Part shown: positions 17,607-28,529 of the stretch, one piece after another
Layout of the letters: each line of letters begins with the position of its first letter
Numbering within the stretch: the stretch's first letter is position 1
Program-made: the position numbers and the translations under genes
The notes under the pieces: generated by a model
What the model saw: only the letters and a program-made list of their open reading frames with translations
Told to the model about the DNA's origin: nothing
Databases searched by the model: none
Origin: Actibacterium sp.
Lineage (GTDB): Bacteria; Pseudomonadota; Alphaproteobacteria; Rhodobacterales; Rhodobacteraceae
Assembly: GCA_016278325.1 (NCBI GenBank)
Contig: JADQCB010000008.1
Coordinates: forward strand, 83,772 to 147,771
Reading direction: 5' to 3'
Length of the DNA: 64,000 nt

Positions 17607-18362
17607 ATGAACGTCAAACCCGACTTTTCGAAACACGCCAACCAGGCAGCCACCGCCCCGGCCTTCCTGTCGGTCTGGGATGTTCACGCCTATTACGGCG
17701 AAAGCTATATCGTGCAGGGCGTCAATTTCAACGTGCACGAGGGCGAGATCATGGCGCTGCTGGGGCGCAACGGGGCCGGCAAGACTTCGACCCTGCGCAC
17801 CATCGCCCGTCTGGCCAACCCGCAGCTCACGCATGGGGAGATCTGGCTCGACCACCAGCCGCTGCACGGCATGCAGGCGCACCAGGCCGCGCAGGCCGGT
17901 ATCGGCCTTGTGCCCGAGGATCGGCGCATCATCGCCGGGCTGACCGTCGAGGAGAATCTCAAGCTGGCGCAGATCATGCCCCCGGTGGGCTGGTCCGTCG
18001 AACGCCTGTTCGAACTGTTCCCGCGGCTTGGCGAACGGCGCTGGCAGGAAGGCGTGACCCTGTCGGGCGGCGAACAGCAGATGCTGGCGATCGCCCGCGC
18101 ACTGGCGCGCGACATCAAGGTCCTGTTGCTGGACGAACCCTATGAGGGGCTGGCCCCGGTCATCGTGGACGAGATCGAAAAGACCCTGACGCTTATCAAG
18201 GAACAGGGCATTACCACCGTGATCGTGGAACAGAACGTGCAGCGTGCGCTGCAACTGGCCGACCGGGCCGTGATCCTGGATTCCGGCCAGATCGTGTTCG
18301 ACGGGACCGCGGCCGAAGTGCTTGAAAACGAAAGCCTGCGGGCCGAATATCTGGCCATCTGA
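17607..18362 (+). CDS. LivF-type ABC transporter ATP-binding protein
   Basis: A 251-residue ATPase of the LivF type. It has Walker A GRNGAGKTS, the signature LSGGEQQMLAIARAL, Walker B VLLLDEPYEGLAP and the switch His replaced by Gln (VIVEQNVQRAL), which is normal in LivF proteins. An N-terminal extension of about 23 residues precedes the domain. AAGGAGG lies upstream of the start. It pairs with the LivG-type protein to energise the importer. The next gene, acs, follows 73 bp later on the same strand with no terminator between. Confidence 0.9.
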   Translation: MNVKPDFSKHANQAATAPAFLSVWDVHAYYGESYIVQGVNFNVHEGEIMALLGRNGAGKTSTLRTIARLANPQLTHGEIWLDHQPLHGMQAHQAAQAGIGLVPEDRRIIAGLTVEENLKLAQIMPPVGWSVERLFELFPRLGERRWQEGVTLSGGEQQMLAIARALARDIKVLLLDEPYEGLAPVIVDEIEKTLTLIKEQGITTVIVEQNVQRALQLADRAVILDSGQIVFDGTAAEVLENESLRAEYLAI

Positions 18363-18435
18363 CCGACGCGTCACACCGGCAAGTGCCCGTCCGCCAGGGG
18401 CGCGACGAGAGGCTTCAAGATGATGGAAGGGACCC

Positions 18436-20385
<1,950 letters not shown>

Positions 20386-20394
20386 CAGGAACTG

Positions 20395-20430
20395 ATCCGG
20401 GGCCGGCGGTGCCGTCCGCCCGCCCCGGAT
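20395..20430. terminator. hairpin between convergent acs and lactonase genes
   Basis: A 9-bp perfect stem (ATCCGGGGC with GCCCCGGAT) encloses an 18-base GC-rich loop, ten bases past the acs stop. No T-run follows on either strand, so intrinsic termination is not certain, but the position between convergent genes fits a bidirectional transcription end. Confidence 0.45.
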
Positions 20431-20466
20431 GACGAATGCAGGGGCCGCGCCGGCGCTGGCCGGTCC

Positions 20467-21402
20467 TTACGCCGCGCCCCGTCCGCGGGTCCAGGGCTCG
20501 GCCCCTTTCACATCGACGAAGACACGATAGACCGAGCTTGTCGCGGTGATGAACATCCGCTGCCCGTCCGCCCCGCCGAAACAGAGATTCGCCACCGTCT
20601 CGGGCACGAGGATCTTGCCCAGCAGGGTTCCATGCGCGTCGAAGCAATGCACCCCGTCGCCGGCCGAAGACCACAGGTTGCCCTGCATGTCGGTGCGCAT
20701 GCCGTCCGGCAGGCCGTTGTCGATCTCGGCGAAAACGCCGACATCGGTCACGCCCGCGCCGTCCACGTCGAATTGCCGGATGATCGCGGGCACGGAATCG
20801 TCGTGGCTGGAGCCGCTTTCGGCGACATAGAGCCGCCGCTCGTCGGGTGAAAAGCACAGCCCGTTCGGCTGGACGAAATCGCCGATCACCGGCACGACCG
20901 CGCCGCTTTGCGGATCAATGCGAAAGACGTGCCGCGCCGCCTGTTCCGGACGGGCGCGAACCCCCTCGAAATTCGACAAGATTCCATAGGTCGGATCGGT
21001 GAACCAGATCGCGCCGTCGGAACTGACCACCACGTCGTTGGGGGAATTCAGGCGGCGGCCATCATGTTCGGCAGCCAGCACCGTCAACGTGCCGTCGATC
21101 TCGGTGCGGACGACATCGCGCGCGCCATGCCGGCAGCCGATCAGCCGGCCTTGACGGTCCCGTGTATTGCCATTGTTGAACCCCGAGCCTGCGCGGAAAA
21201 CGCTGACACCATCGCCCTGGGACCATCGCAGGATGCGCTGCGAGGGGATGTCGGAAAACAGCAGGCAGTCGCGGTCGCCGAACCATACCGGCCCCTCGGT
21301 CCAGGTAAAGCCGGTGGCGATCTGTTCCAGCTGCGACATCGGGTGGACAAGCCGGGCAAAGCGGTCGTCGTGAATCTCCAGATGGGGCGGGGTCTTGATC
21401 AT
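20467..21402 (-). CDS. SMP-30/gluconolactonase-family sugar lactonase
   Basis: A 311-residue beta-propeller lactonase of the SMP-30 family, which opens aldonolactones to aldonic acids using one divalent metal. The metal-binding Glu (TEGPVWFGD, Glu36), Asn (RLNSPNDVVV) and Asp (DGMRTDMQGN) segments are present. The start at 21402 overlaps the stop of the permease gene by 4 bp (ATGA), so it belongs to the importer operon. With dgoA and dgoK nearby it most likely hydrolyses a galactono- or related lactone, as in the De Ley-Doudoroff route. The sugar dehydrogenase and galactonate dehydratase for the middle steps are not in the window. Confidence 0.85.
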   Translation of the reverse strand: MIKTPPHLEIHDDRFARLVHPMSQLEQIATGFTWTEGPVWFGDRDCLLFSDIPSQRILRWSQGDGVSVFRAGSGFNNGNTRDRQGRLIGCRHGARDVVRTEIDGTLTVLAAEHDGRRLNSPNDVVVSSDGAIWFTDPTYGILSNFEGVRARPEQAARHVFRIDPQSGAVVPVIGDFVQPNGLCFSPDERRLYVAESGSSHDDSVPAIIRQFDVDGAGVTDVGVFAEIDNGLPDGMRTDMQGNLWSSAGDGVHCFDAHGTLLGKILVPETVANLCFGGADGQRMFITATSSVYRVFVDVKGAEPWTRGRGAA

Positions 21403-22337
21403 TTTCTGGCCCTTTTCGTGCTGGCGGCAATCACGATGCCGATGATGATGAGACCGGTCAGAACCATGCGCACCCCGGCCCCGGCGCCGTAGGAGTTGAG
21501 CATCGAGACCACCAGGAACATGAACAGCGCGGCGCCCCATACCCCGGGCACGTTCGACAGTCCTCCGGCGATCGAGGTGCCGCCGATCACGACCACGGCA
21601 ATCGACATCAGAAGGTAATCCTGCCCCATGTTCAGTGCCGCGCCGCCGGAAAAGCTGGCCAGCAGATAGCCGGCGACCGAGGCAAGGACCGTGACCGTGA
21701 CATAGGCGCTGGCGCGCACCGTCTCGACCGGGACACCGGCCAGCCGCGCGGCGCGCAGATTCTGCCCCGAGGCCAGAAGCCAGCGGCCCCAGACCGAGCG
21801 TTCCAGCGCGATCCAGACGACAATCGCCAGGGCCAGCCCGACAAGCGCCACGTTCGGCACGCCCAGGACGCGGCCGGTGGCGAAATCGGCCAGCCCGGCA
21901 GGCGGTTTGATGCGCAGGCCCCGGTTCGACCAGATCGCGATCGACTGGTAAACCAGCGACGCGGCGAGGGTCGCCACGATCGGCGGCAGGCGCAGCGCGT
22001 AGATCAGCGCGAAATTTGCCGCCCCCGTGCCCAGCCCGACAAGGACCGCCACGCCGAGCCCCAGCATCGCCGTGCCCGGCTCGCTGCCCATCGCCTTCAG
22101 CGCCAGCGTGCCCGACAATGTCATCACCGCCGGGATCGACAGGTCCACATTTCCGGGGCCCAGCGTGATCACGATCATCTGGCCCAGCCCGACAATCGCC
22201 GCGAATGCCCCGAAGCTGAGCGCGGCATAGGCCAGGGCGCCGGCGCCGCTGCCATCGGTCAGCGCGGACGTGATCGCGAAGGTCAGCGCGGCGGCCAGCC
22301 AGGACCAGCTCCAGGGGCGCGAGATGATTTTTTCCAT
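21399..22337 (-). CDS. ribose/galactose-type ABC transporter permease
   Basis: A 312-residue inner-membrane permease of the RbsC/XylH type (BPD_transp_2). It has about eight to ten helices and the signature segment FGAFAAIVGLGQMIVITLGPGNVDLSIPAVMTL. The start ATG at 22337 is preferred; the open frame further upstream overlaps the other permease. This is the second of two permeases in the operon, so the pair probably forms a heterodimer, unlike the RbsC homodimer. It overlaps the lactonase gene by 4 bp. Confidence 0.88.
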   Translation of the reverse strand: MEKIISRPWSWSWLAAALTFAITSALTDGSGAGALAYAALSFGAFAAIVGLGQMIVITLGPGNVDLSIPAVMTLSGTLALKAMGSEPGTAMLGLGVAVLVGLGTGAANFALIYALRLPPIVATLAASLVYQSIAIWSNRGLRIKPPAGLADFATGRVLGVPNVALVGLALAIVVWIALERSVWGRWLLASGQNLRAARLAGVPVETVRASAYVTVTVLASVAGYLLASFSGGAALNMGQDYLLMSIAVVVIGGTSIAGGLSNVPGVWGAALFMFLVVSMLNSYGAGAGVRMVLTGLIIIGIVIAASTKRARK

Positions 22338-22348
22338 GTCCGGCCCCC

Positions 22349-23284
22349 TCACCCGGTTGCGTTTTCGCGGCGTGCGAATATCAGCCGCGCGGTCAGGACC
22401 AGGATCAGGATCGCCCCCTGCGCGCCGATCTGCCAATCCGGCGACAGCCGCATGAAGCTCAGGAACGAGGCGGCCAGCGCCAGCGTCAGCGCACCGATCA
22501 CCGCGCCGACCGGGCTGACCTTGCCGCCGATGAACTCTCCGCCGCCTAGGATCACGCCTGCGATCGACAGCAGCGTATAGCGCAGCGCGATATTGGCATC
22601 GGCCGAGGTGGTCAGCCCCACCAGCGCCATGCCCGACAACACCCCGAACAGGCCCGACAGCCCATAAGCCAGCGCCTTGAGCCGCACCACCGACCAGCCG
22701 GCGCGGGCGACCGAGCGGGCATTGCCGCCGACCCCGCGCAGAACCGTTCCGATGCCCGAGCGGATGATGAGGAAATGCGTCACAAGCGCGATCAGGATCG
22801 AGGCGACCACCGCCATCGGCATCAGCGGCGGCTTCACCGTCATCAGCGCGCGCAGCCAGCCGGGGCTCGTGCCCCCCGGCGAGGGCAGGACGAACAGCGC
22901 CAGCCCGCCCCAGACGAAAGACATACCCAGCGTCACCACGATGGCCGGCAGATCCAGCGCATGGATCACCGCGCCCATGCCCGCATAGGTCAGGATCAGC
23001 GCCGCCAGGATCAGCACGCCCAGCAATGGCGAATCGTTCAGGAAGGTGGCCGTCACGCAGGCCACCAGGCTGACGAATGTGCCCAGCGACAGATCGATGT
23101 CATTGACCATCATGATCATCATCTGCGCCACCGTGGCCAGCGCGATGGGAACCGCGAGGTTGAACAGCAGGTTGATGCCGAAATAGCTCATGGCGCGGGG
23201 CTGCATGTAGAAGGTCGCGGCCAGCAACACCGCCAGAGAGAAGACCGGCAACAGGATTCGATGGCGCGAAAGAAACTGCCCCAT
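22349..23284 (-). CDS. ribose/galactose-type ABC transporter permease
   Basis: A 311-residue permease of the same family as its downstream neighbour. The diagnostic segment is VAQMMIMMVNDIDLSLGTFVSLVACV. It also has a conserved GVGGNARSVARAGWSVVRLKALAYGLSG region that probably contains the EAA-like coupling helix contacting the ATPase. It starts 3 bp after the ATPase stop and ends 11 bp before the second permease. Confidence 0.88.
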   Translation of the reverse strand: MGQFLSRHRILLPVFSLAVLLAATFYMQPRAMSYFGINLLFNLAVPIALATVAQMMIMMVNDIDLSLGTFVSLVACVTATFLNDSPLLGVLILAALILTYAGMGAVIHALDLPAIVVTLGMSFVWGGLALFVLPSPGGTSPGWLRALMTVKPPLMPMAVVASILIALVTHFLIIRSGIGTVLRGVGGNARSVARAGWSVVRLKALAYGLSGLFGVLSGMALVGLTTSADANIALRYTLLSIAGVILGGGEFIGGKVSPVGAVIGALTLALAASFLSFMRLSPDWQIGAQGAILILVLTARLIFARRENATG

Positions 23285-23287
23285 GGC

Positions 23288-24727
23288 TCAGGCCTCCTGC
23301 ATTTCGAATGACGCTTCGAGGATACGCTCCTCGGTCAGCTCCGCGCCGGTCAGCTCGGCCGAGATCCGGCCGTTTCGGAAAACGAAGACGCGGTCGCATT
23401 GGCACACCTCCTCGGTCTCGGTGGAATACCACAGGAAGGTGCGGCCGCTGGCCGCCTCGGCCCGGATCATGGCATAGACATCCTGCTTGGTCCCCACATC
23501 GACACCGCGCATCGGATCGTCCATCACCACCACCGGCGCGCTTGATGCCAGCGCCCGGGCGAACAGCACTTTCTGCTGGTTGCCGCCCGACAGCGACAGT
23601 ACGGGATTGTTCATGTCGTCGGTCCGGATGCCGATGCGGCGTTTCCATTTCTCGGCATTGCGCGTTTCCACCTCGCGATCCACCAGCCCCCATTTCGCCG
23701 TCTCCGACAGGATCGAGATCGAGGCATTGCGCAGAATCGACCACAGCGGCAGGATACCGTCGCGGGTCCGGTCACCGGCGACGAAGACCATCTGAGGCCG
23801 ACCCGTCGCCCGCCATGACGATGTCGTCCCGAGATAGAGCTGCGCCAGCGCCCTGGCCTGGCCATGGCCGGCGAGCCCGGAAAGCCCGACAACCTCGCCC
23901 CGGCGGGCCGAAAGGCCCTGCGGCGTATGAACCACCTCTTCGCCGAGGCTGCGGGTCTGATCGCCGCGCTCATGCGTCGCGTCACCCGCGACATGGCCCA
24001 TCGCATCGACCAGCCCCTGCCGGGTGAAATCGGGCGCGGCGCGGTCGGCAACCACCTTGCCGTCCTTCATCACCAGGATCCGCGAGGCCACGGCAAAGAT
24101 CTCGCCCAGCATGTGGGAAATGAAGATCACCGCGCCGCCCCCTTCGCAGAACCGCCGGATATGCGCCATCAGCTGCTCGGCGATCCCGGCATCGAGCGAC
24201 GATGTCGGCTCGTCGAGAATGACCAGCCGGGCCTCGGCGCCCCGGTCGGCAAAGCCGATCGCGATCTCGACCATCTGCCGCTCGGCGATGCTGAGTATGT
24301 CGACCGTGGCATCGGCCTCGATGCCATGGCCGGGAAAGACGGCATCCAGGCTCTGGCCGATCTCGGCGCGCGCGGCGCGGCGCCAGCCCGGCCCCTTGAG
24401 CGCGGCGTGCGAGATGCGAAGGTTCTCGGCCACCGTCAGGTTCGGGCAAAGCGAAAGTTCCTGGAACACAGAGCGCACCCCGGCCGACAGGGCCGCCGCC
24501 GCCCCCGAGGCCGGAAAGGCCACCGCCCCCGCCGTCGGGGCCACGCCCCCGTTGACCACGTTGACCAGCGTGGACTTTCCCGCGCCGTTATGTCCCACGA
24601 GGCCAAGGCATTCACCCGGCCGGATTTCAAGGTCGACACCGTCGAGCGCCCTGACCGCGCCGAAATGCTTGGCGACATCGGTCAGGGCGACGATCGGCGC
24701 GTCTTGTTCAAACGCGCTCTGCTGCAT
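23288..24727 (-). CDS. sugar ABC transporter ATP-binding protein (two domains)
   Basis: A 479-residue RbsA/MglA-type ATPase with two nucleotide-binding domains. The first has an intact Walker A (GHNGAGKST), a signature-like [14 protein letters not shown] and Walker B ([12 protein letters not shown]). The second has a degenerate Walker A ([10 protein letters not shown]) but a full signature ([15 protein letters not shown]) and Walker B-like VVMDDPMRG. One poor site is normal for this family, so this is not evidence of decay. The protein is somewhat shorter than RbsA (501). It sits in the SBP-ATPase-permease-permease-lactonase operon. Confidence 0.88.
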   Translation of the reverse strand: MQQSAFEQDAPIVALTDVAKHFGAVRALDGVDLEIRPGECLGLVGHNGAGKSTLVNVVNGGVAPTAGAVAFPASGAAAALSAGVRSVFQELSLCPNLTVAENLRISHAALKGPGWRRAARAEIGQSLDAVFPGHGIEADATVDILSIAERQMVEIAIGFADRGAEARLVILDEPTSSLDAGIAEQLMAHIRRFCEGGGAVIFISHMLGEIFAVASRILVMKDGKVVADRAAPDFTRQGLVDAMGHVAGDATHERGDQTRSLGEEVVHTPQGLSARRGEVVGLSGLAGHGQARALAQLYLGTTSSWRATGRPQMVFVAGDRTRDGILPLWSILRNASISILSETAKWGLVDREVETRNAEKWKRRIGIRTDDMNNPVLSLSGGNQQKVLFARALASSAPVVVMDDPMRGVDVGTKQDVYAMIRAEAASGRTFLWYSTETEEVCQCDRVFVFRNGRISAELTGAELTEERILEASFEMQEA

Positions 24728-24733
24728 TTGCGA

Positions 24734-25768
24734 TTACATCGCTTCCTTGGCGTCGGCGATCACCTTCTGCGCGTCCTCTTGCGAGTAGAGCACATTGGCG
24801 ACCGATCCTTCCGGCGTGGCCGCCAGGGTCTCGTCCAGCGTGTCCTGCGTCACCTTCAGGAAGGGCACGGTCAGGTCCTTCGGCACTTCGGCCCCGGCAA
24901 GGATCTGCTGCGACACCCAGAAGGCCAGCGTGGCAACGCCCGGCGCGATCGACAGCGACAGCGTCTCATAGCCGCTTTCGTCGCGCATCTCGGCCCACCA
25001 TTTCATCTCGTCCTGGCGGTTGCCCAGCACGATGATCGGCATGTCGCGCCCGGCCGCCTCGAAGGCTTGCGCCGCGCCGTAACCGTCGCCACCCTGGGTC
25101 ACCACACCGTCGATCTCGGGCAGCGAGGGCAGGATCCCGGCCACGGCCTTCTGCGCCACGTCCTGGGCCCAGTCGCCATGCACCGAGCCGACGATCTCGA
25201 ATTGCGGATTCGCCTCGACACCGGCCTGGATGCCGGCATGGATCTCGTCATCGACGAAAACGCCTGCAAGGCCCCGGATTTCAAGCAGATTCCCGCCATC
25301 GGGCAGCCGCGTCGCCAGGTATTCCACCTGTTCACGCCCCATCTGCTGGAAATCGACGGCGATCCGCCATGCGCATGGCTCGGTGACGACCCCGTCGAAA
25401 CTGACCACGACGACACCGGCATCGCAGGCTGCGCGCACCGCGCCGTTCAGCGCCGTGGGCGATGCCGCGTTCAGAACGATGGCATCATAGCCCTGAAGAA
25501 TCAGGTTCTGGATTTGCGCGGCCTGCTCGGTCGCCTGGTTCTCGGAGGTGGTATAGGCATCGGCAGCGGCAACGACGCCGTTCTCGACGGCCTTGCCGGC
25601 CACCTCTTCCCAGCTTTGCAGCATCGCCTGGCGCCAGGAATTGCCGGCATAGTTGTTCGACAGCGCGATGCGCATGTCGCTGGTCTCGCTGAGATGGGAT
25701 TCGGCGGAAGCCACGCCGGCACTCACGGCAATGGCCGCTGCGCCGAGCAGCAGTCTGGAAATGGTCAT
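24734..25768 (-). CDS. sugar ABC transporter substrate-binding protein
   Basis: A 344-residue periplasmic binding protein of the ribose/galactose type (Peripla_BP_4). It begins with a Sec signal peptide (MTISRLLLGAAAIAVSAGVASA, then ESHL). The mature part has MRIALSNNYAGNSWRQAML and the family hallmark QGYDAIVLNAASPTALNGAV. It is the first gene of the importer operon and is divergent from the GAF kinase. The ligand is unknown; the lactonase and dgoKA genes point to galactose, galactonate or arabinose-type sugars. Confidence 0.88.
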   Translation of the reverse strand: MTISRLLLGAAAIAVSAGVASAESHLSETSDMRIALSNNYAGNSWRQAMLQSWEEVAGKAVENGVVAAADAYTTSENQATEQAAQIQNLILQGYDAIVLNAASPTALNGAVRAACDAGVVVVSFDGVVTEPCAWRIAVDFQQMGREQVEYLATRLPDGGNLLEIRGLAGVFVDDEIHAGIQAGVEANPQFEIVGSVHGDWAQDVAQKAVAGILPSLPEIDGVVTQGGDGYGAAQAFEAAGRDMPIIVLGNRQDEMKWWAEMRDESGYETLSLSIAPGVATLAFWVSQQILAGAEVPKDLTVPFLKVTQDTLDETLAATPEGSVANVLYSQEDAQKVIADAKEAM

Positions 25769-25886
25769 TCTTCCTCCCTTCGCGCGGATTGGTCAGCGCA
25801 TGGATATCTCGTCATCGCCCGTCCTCTCGGGCACGAGGTCGATGCTGGGCCGGTAACGCGCGGGCGTAAAGTGCGGCAACCGCATA

Positions 25887-25918
25887 TTTGCTGCGGGTTC
25901 CCGCAATTTTGCTGCGGG
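25887..25918. promoter_or_regulatory. tandem TTTGCTGCGGG repeats in the importer/kinase divergent region
   Basis: The 11-mer TTTGCTGCGGG occurs at 25887-25897 and again at 25908-25918, exactly 21 bp apart, about two helical turns. The inverted element TGCGGG-TT-CCCGCA (25892-25905) links the two copies. The pair lies 120-150 bp upstream of the importer start and 74-105 bp upstream of the kinase start. The spacing suggests cooperative binding on one DNA face, most simply by the adjacent response regulator. Confidence 0.55.
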
Positions 25919-25991
25919 AATAGGCGTTTTCATTCGGCTCGACTGCGGGCATCCTTGCGCCGACACGCAAATCACGCTTCGGGAGGCCGAA

Positions 25992-27179
25992 TTGAAAGAC
26001 CAGGCGATGATCGCCCCGCGCGGGTATCTGCCCTATCTGCGGATCTCGGGCCACCTGGCCGGCGAGGTCGAGCCGCGCGCCGCGCTGGCCGCCGTCGCCA
26101 CCGAAATCGCCGAAATCATCGCCTTCACCCACGCCGATATCTGCCTGCACGATTCGCCCGGCTGGGTGGTCAGCTATGAGGTCGGGATCCAGACCCGCTG
26201 GTCGCGCAAGCGCACGCGGGTGCAGAATGCGCCGATTCGCGACCTGTTGACCGGCAAGGTCGACATGATGCTTGCCGGCAACGCGATGGAGGATCCGCGC
26301 TATATCTTTCCCGGTGCCTGTTGCGAGCCGATCATCAACCACCAGCTGCGCTCTCGCGTGAGCGTGCCGATGAAGGTCATGGGACAGGCGATCGGAACGC
26401 TGAACATCTCGCACCGGATCGAGGATCTCTACGACGACGCCACGGTGGCAGAGGCGCAGACCCTGGCCAATGTCCTGGCCCCGTATTTCCACGCGCTTCA
26501 TGCCTCGGAAAAGGCCCAGCAGGCCGTCAAGATCCGCGCCGAGGCACAGGCCCGCGAAGAAGGGCTGCGCCAGGGGGCGCTGGAACTGACCCAGGCGCTG
26601 GAGAGCGAGCGGCAGCGCATCGGCATGGATCTGCACGACCAGACGCTGGCCGACCTGACCCGGCTGCTGCGCACGGTTTCGGGTGACGCCCCCCTGCCCG
26701 ACCGCGCGACACTGTCGCGGCGCATTTCCGATTGCATCGACGATCTGCGCCGGATCATCGACACCGCGATGCCCACCTTGCTGGAGCTGTTCGGCTTCGC
26801 GCATGCGGTGCGGGTGCATCTGGAACGGGCCGTCGGACCCGACCCCGTCGAGATCGACGTCGAGGACAGGACCGATGGCGCGCCCGACCGGCTGGACCCG
26901 ACCACGCGCACGGCGCTTTTCCGGATCGCGCAGGAAGCCATCAACAACGCCGCGCGCCATGCCGGTGCCTCGCAGATCCTGGTGCGGATCGACCGCGATG
27001 CGGGCGAAAGCCTTTGCATCACGATCGCCGATAACGGCTGCGGGCTGAGCCCGCATCAGGGGCGCCATTCCGGCGTCGCCCACATGCGCACGCGCGCCGA
27101 CCTGATCGGGGCGGAACTGGAAATCCTGGCCGATGGCGGAACCTGTGTCGGCGTGATCCTGCCGGAGGCCGCACGATGA
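25992..27179 (+). CDS. cytoplasmic GAF-domain sensor histidine kinase (HisKA_3 type)
   Basis: A 395-residue kinase without membrane segments. A GAF-like sensor domain (about 25-175) is followed by a coiled coil and a HisKA_3 dimerisation domain with the phosphoacceptor in RIGMDLHDQTLADLTRL (His215). A NarX/DesK-type ATPase domain comes last (ALFRIAQEAINNAARHAGA; DNGCGLSP). The start is TTG at 25992, supported by a strong GGGAGG five bases upstream; the next ATG (26007) has no comparable site. It overlaps the response regulator by 4 bp. Its location between the sugar importer and dgoAK suggests it reads a sugar or metabolic signal in the cytoplasm. Confidence 0.82.
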   Translation: MKDQAMIAPRGYLPYLRISGHLAGEVEPRAALAAVATEIAEIIAFTHADICLHDSPGWVVSYEVGIQTRWSRKRTRVQNAPIRDLLTGKVDMMLAGNAMEDPRYIFPGACCEPIINHQLRSRVSVPMKVMGQAIGTLNISHRIEDLYDDATVAEAQTLANVLAPYFHALHASEKAQQAVKIRAEAQAREEGLRQGALELTQALESERQRIGMDLHDQTLADLTRLLRTVSGDAPLPDRATLSRRISDCIDDLRRIIDTAMPTLLELFGFAHAVRVHLERAVGPDPVEIDVEDRTDGAPDRLDPTTRTALFRIAQEAINNAARHAGASQILVRIDRDAGESLCITIADNGCGLSPHQGRHSGVAHMRTRADLIGAELEILADGGTCVGVILPEAAR

Positions 27180-27904
27180 AGGTGCTGCTTGTCGAGGACG
27201 ATCAGTTTCATGCGCGTTATCTTCAGGATGCACTGGCCGAAGCGCTGCCCGAAGTGACCGAGACCCTGCACGCGGTCAACGGGCAGGAAGGTGCGGACGA
27301 GGCACGCGCGGGCCGGATCGGCGCCATCGTGATGGACCTTCAGATGGAGAATCACAACGGCATAGAGGCCGCCCGCACGATCTGGGCCGAGCGTCCCGAA
27401 ACGCGCATCCTGTTCTGGTCGAATTACTCGGACGAGGCCTATCTGCGTGGAATCTCTCGCATCGTGCCCGAAGAAAGCGCCTATGGCTATGTGCTCAAGA
27501 CGGCCAGCCGCGACCGGCTGAAGCTGGCCTTGCGCGCGGTCCTGATCGAGGGGCAGATCATGGTGGACCGCGAAATCCACCGCTTTCAGCGCCGCGCGAC
27601 CGCCCCCGGCAACGCGCTGGACGACAGCGAATATGCCGTGCTTCTGGATCTGGCGCTTGGCTTGCAGGACAAGCTGATCGCCGAACGCCGCGGCATGTCG
27701 CTGCGCACGGTGCAGAACCGGCTGCTGTCGCTCTATGACAAGCTGGGCGTCGGTGTCGAGGATGGCCCCGGCTTGCCGCTGAACAAACGGGTGCGCGCCC
27801 TGAACCGGGCAATCACCACCCGCACGCTGAATGTCGAAATGCTGGAAACCGCGCAACGCGAATTCGACCGCTGGGCGACTCGCAATTGCAACAAGCCCGG
27901 CTGA
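27176..27904 (+). CDS. response regulator with LuxR-like DNA-binding domain
   Basis: A 242-residue regulator with an N-terminal receiver (acidic pair in LLVEDDQ, phosphoacceptor Asp54 in IVMDLQMENHNG, Lys108 in GYVLKTAS). The C-terminal helix-turn-helix reads LALGLQDKLIAERRGMSLRTVQNRLLSLYDKLGV, which fits the LuxR/NarL pattern although the first helix is divergent. A further 45-residue tail follows. It is translationally coupled to the kinase by an ATGA overlap and is the obvious partner. It converges on dgoA with only 13 bp between stops. Confidence 0.82.
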   Translation: MKVLLVEDDQFHARYLQDALAEALPEVTETLHAVNGQEGADEARAGRIGAIVMDLQMENHNGIEAARTIWAERPETRILFWSNYSDEAYLRGISRIVPEESAYGYVLKTASRDRLKLALRAVLIEGQIMVDREIHRFQRRATAPGNALDDSEYAVLLDLALGLQDKLIAERRGMSLRTVQNRLLSLYDKLGVGVEDGPGLPLNKRVRALNRAITTRTLNVEMLETAQREFDRWATRNCNKPG

Positions 27905-27917
27905 GCGGAAACCGGGC

Positions 27918-28529
27918 TCAGCCCGGCAGGCCGCCTTCGTCATAGGCCGCAACGATGGCGCGGGCACGCGCCGCGACCGCAGAGGCCGCATCGCCCGGCC
28001 GGTAAAGCGCGCTGCCGATGCCAAAGCCGTCCGCCCCGGCGGCGAACCAGTCCGCGAAATTCTCGGGGGCCGCGCCGCCCACGGCCAGCACCTCGGTTTG
28101 CGGCGGCAGCACCGCGCGCATCGCGCCCAGCCCGGCCGGCCCGATCAGCGCACCGGGAAACAGTTTCAACCCGTCGGCACCGGCCCGCAGCGCGGCAAAG
28201 GCCTCGGTCGGGGTCATCACCCCGGGATAGGACCGCATCCCGGCCCCTTTCGTCGCGCCGATCACCGCCGGGTTCATGTCCGGCGACACGACCAGCCGGG
28301 CGCCGGTCGCGGCCACCTGCTCGACCTGTTCCGGCGACAGCACCGTCCCCGCCCCCACCAGCGCGCGCTCGCCGCATCTGCGCACCAGCAAGGCCACCGA
28401 GACCAGCGCGTCGGGCGAATTGAGCGGCACCTCGATCTTCGTGATTCCCGCCTGCAGCAACGCCTCGGTCACGCTGGTCACGTCATCGGGGGTGATCCCG
28501 CGAAGAATGGCGACGATATTGCGGCTCAT
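27918..28529 (-). CDS. dgoA: 2-dehydro-3-deoxy-6-phosphogalactonate aldolase
   Basis: A 203-residue class I aldolase of the KDPG/KDPGal family. It splits 2-keto-3-deoxy-6-phosphogalactonate into pyruvate and glyceraldehyde 3-phosphate. The Schiff-base lysine is in GADGLKLFPG (Lys122), and the catalytic Glu is in ITKIEVPLNSPD (Glu33). The IEVPLNSP form, rather than the IEVTLRT of KDPG aldolase, supports the galactonate assignment, as does the adjacent dgoK. The start overlaps the dgoK stop by 4 bp. Confidence 0.9.
   Translation of the reverse strand: MSRNIVAILRGITPDDVTSVTEALLQAGITKIEVPLNSPDALVSVALLVRRCGERALVGAGTVLSPEQVEQVAATGARLVVSPDMNPAVIGATKGAGMRSYPGVMTPTEAFAALRAGADGLKLFPGALIGPAGLGAMRAVLPPQTEVLAVGGAAPENFADWFAAGADGFGIGSALYRPGDAASAVAARARAIVAAYDEGGLPG

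Noticed and set aside
23288..24727. Possible decay of the sugar importer ATPase because the second Walker A is poor
   Set aside because: A degenerate second site is normal in RbsA/MglA-type ATPases; the signature and Walker B are intact.
27880..27935. Stem formed by the 3' ends of the response regulator and dgoA genes
   Set aside because: GCTGAGC/GCTCAGC and GCCCGG/CCGGGC compete and overlap coding sequence; no T-run follows, so I did not call a terminator.
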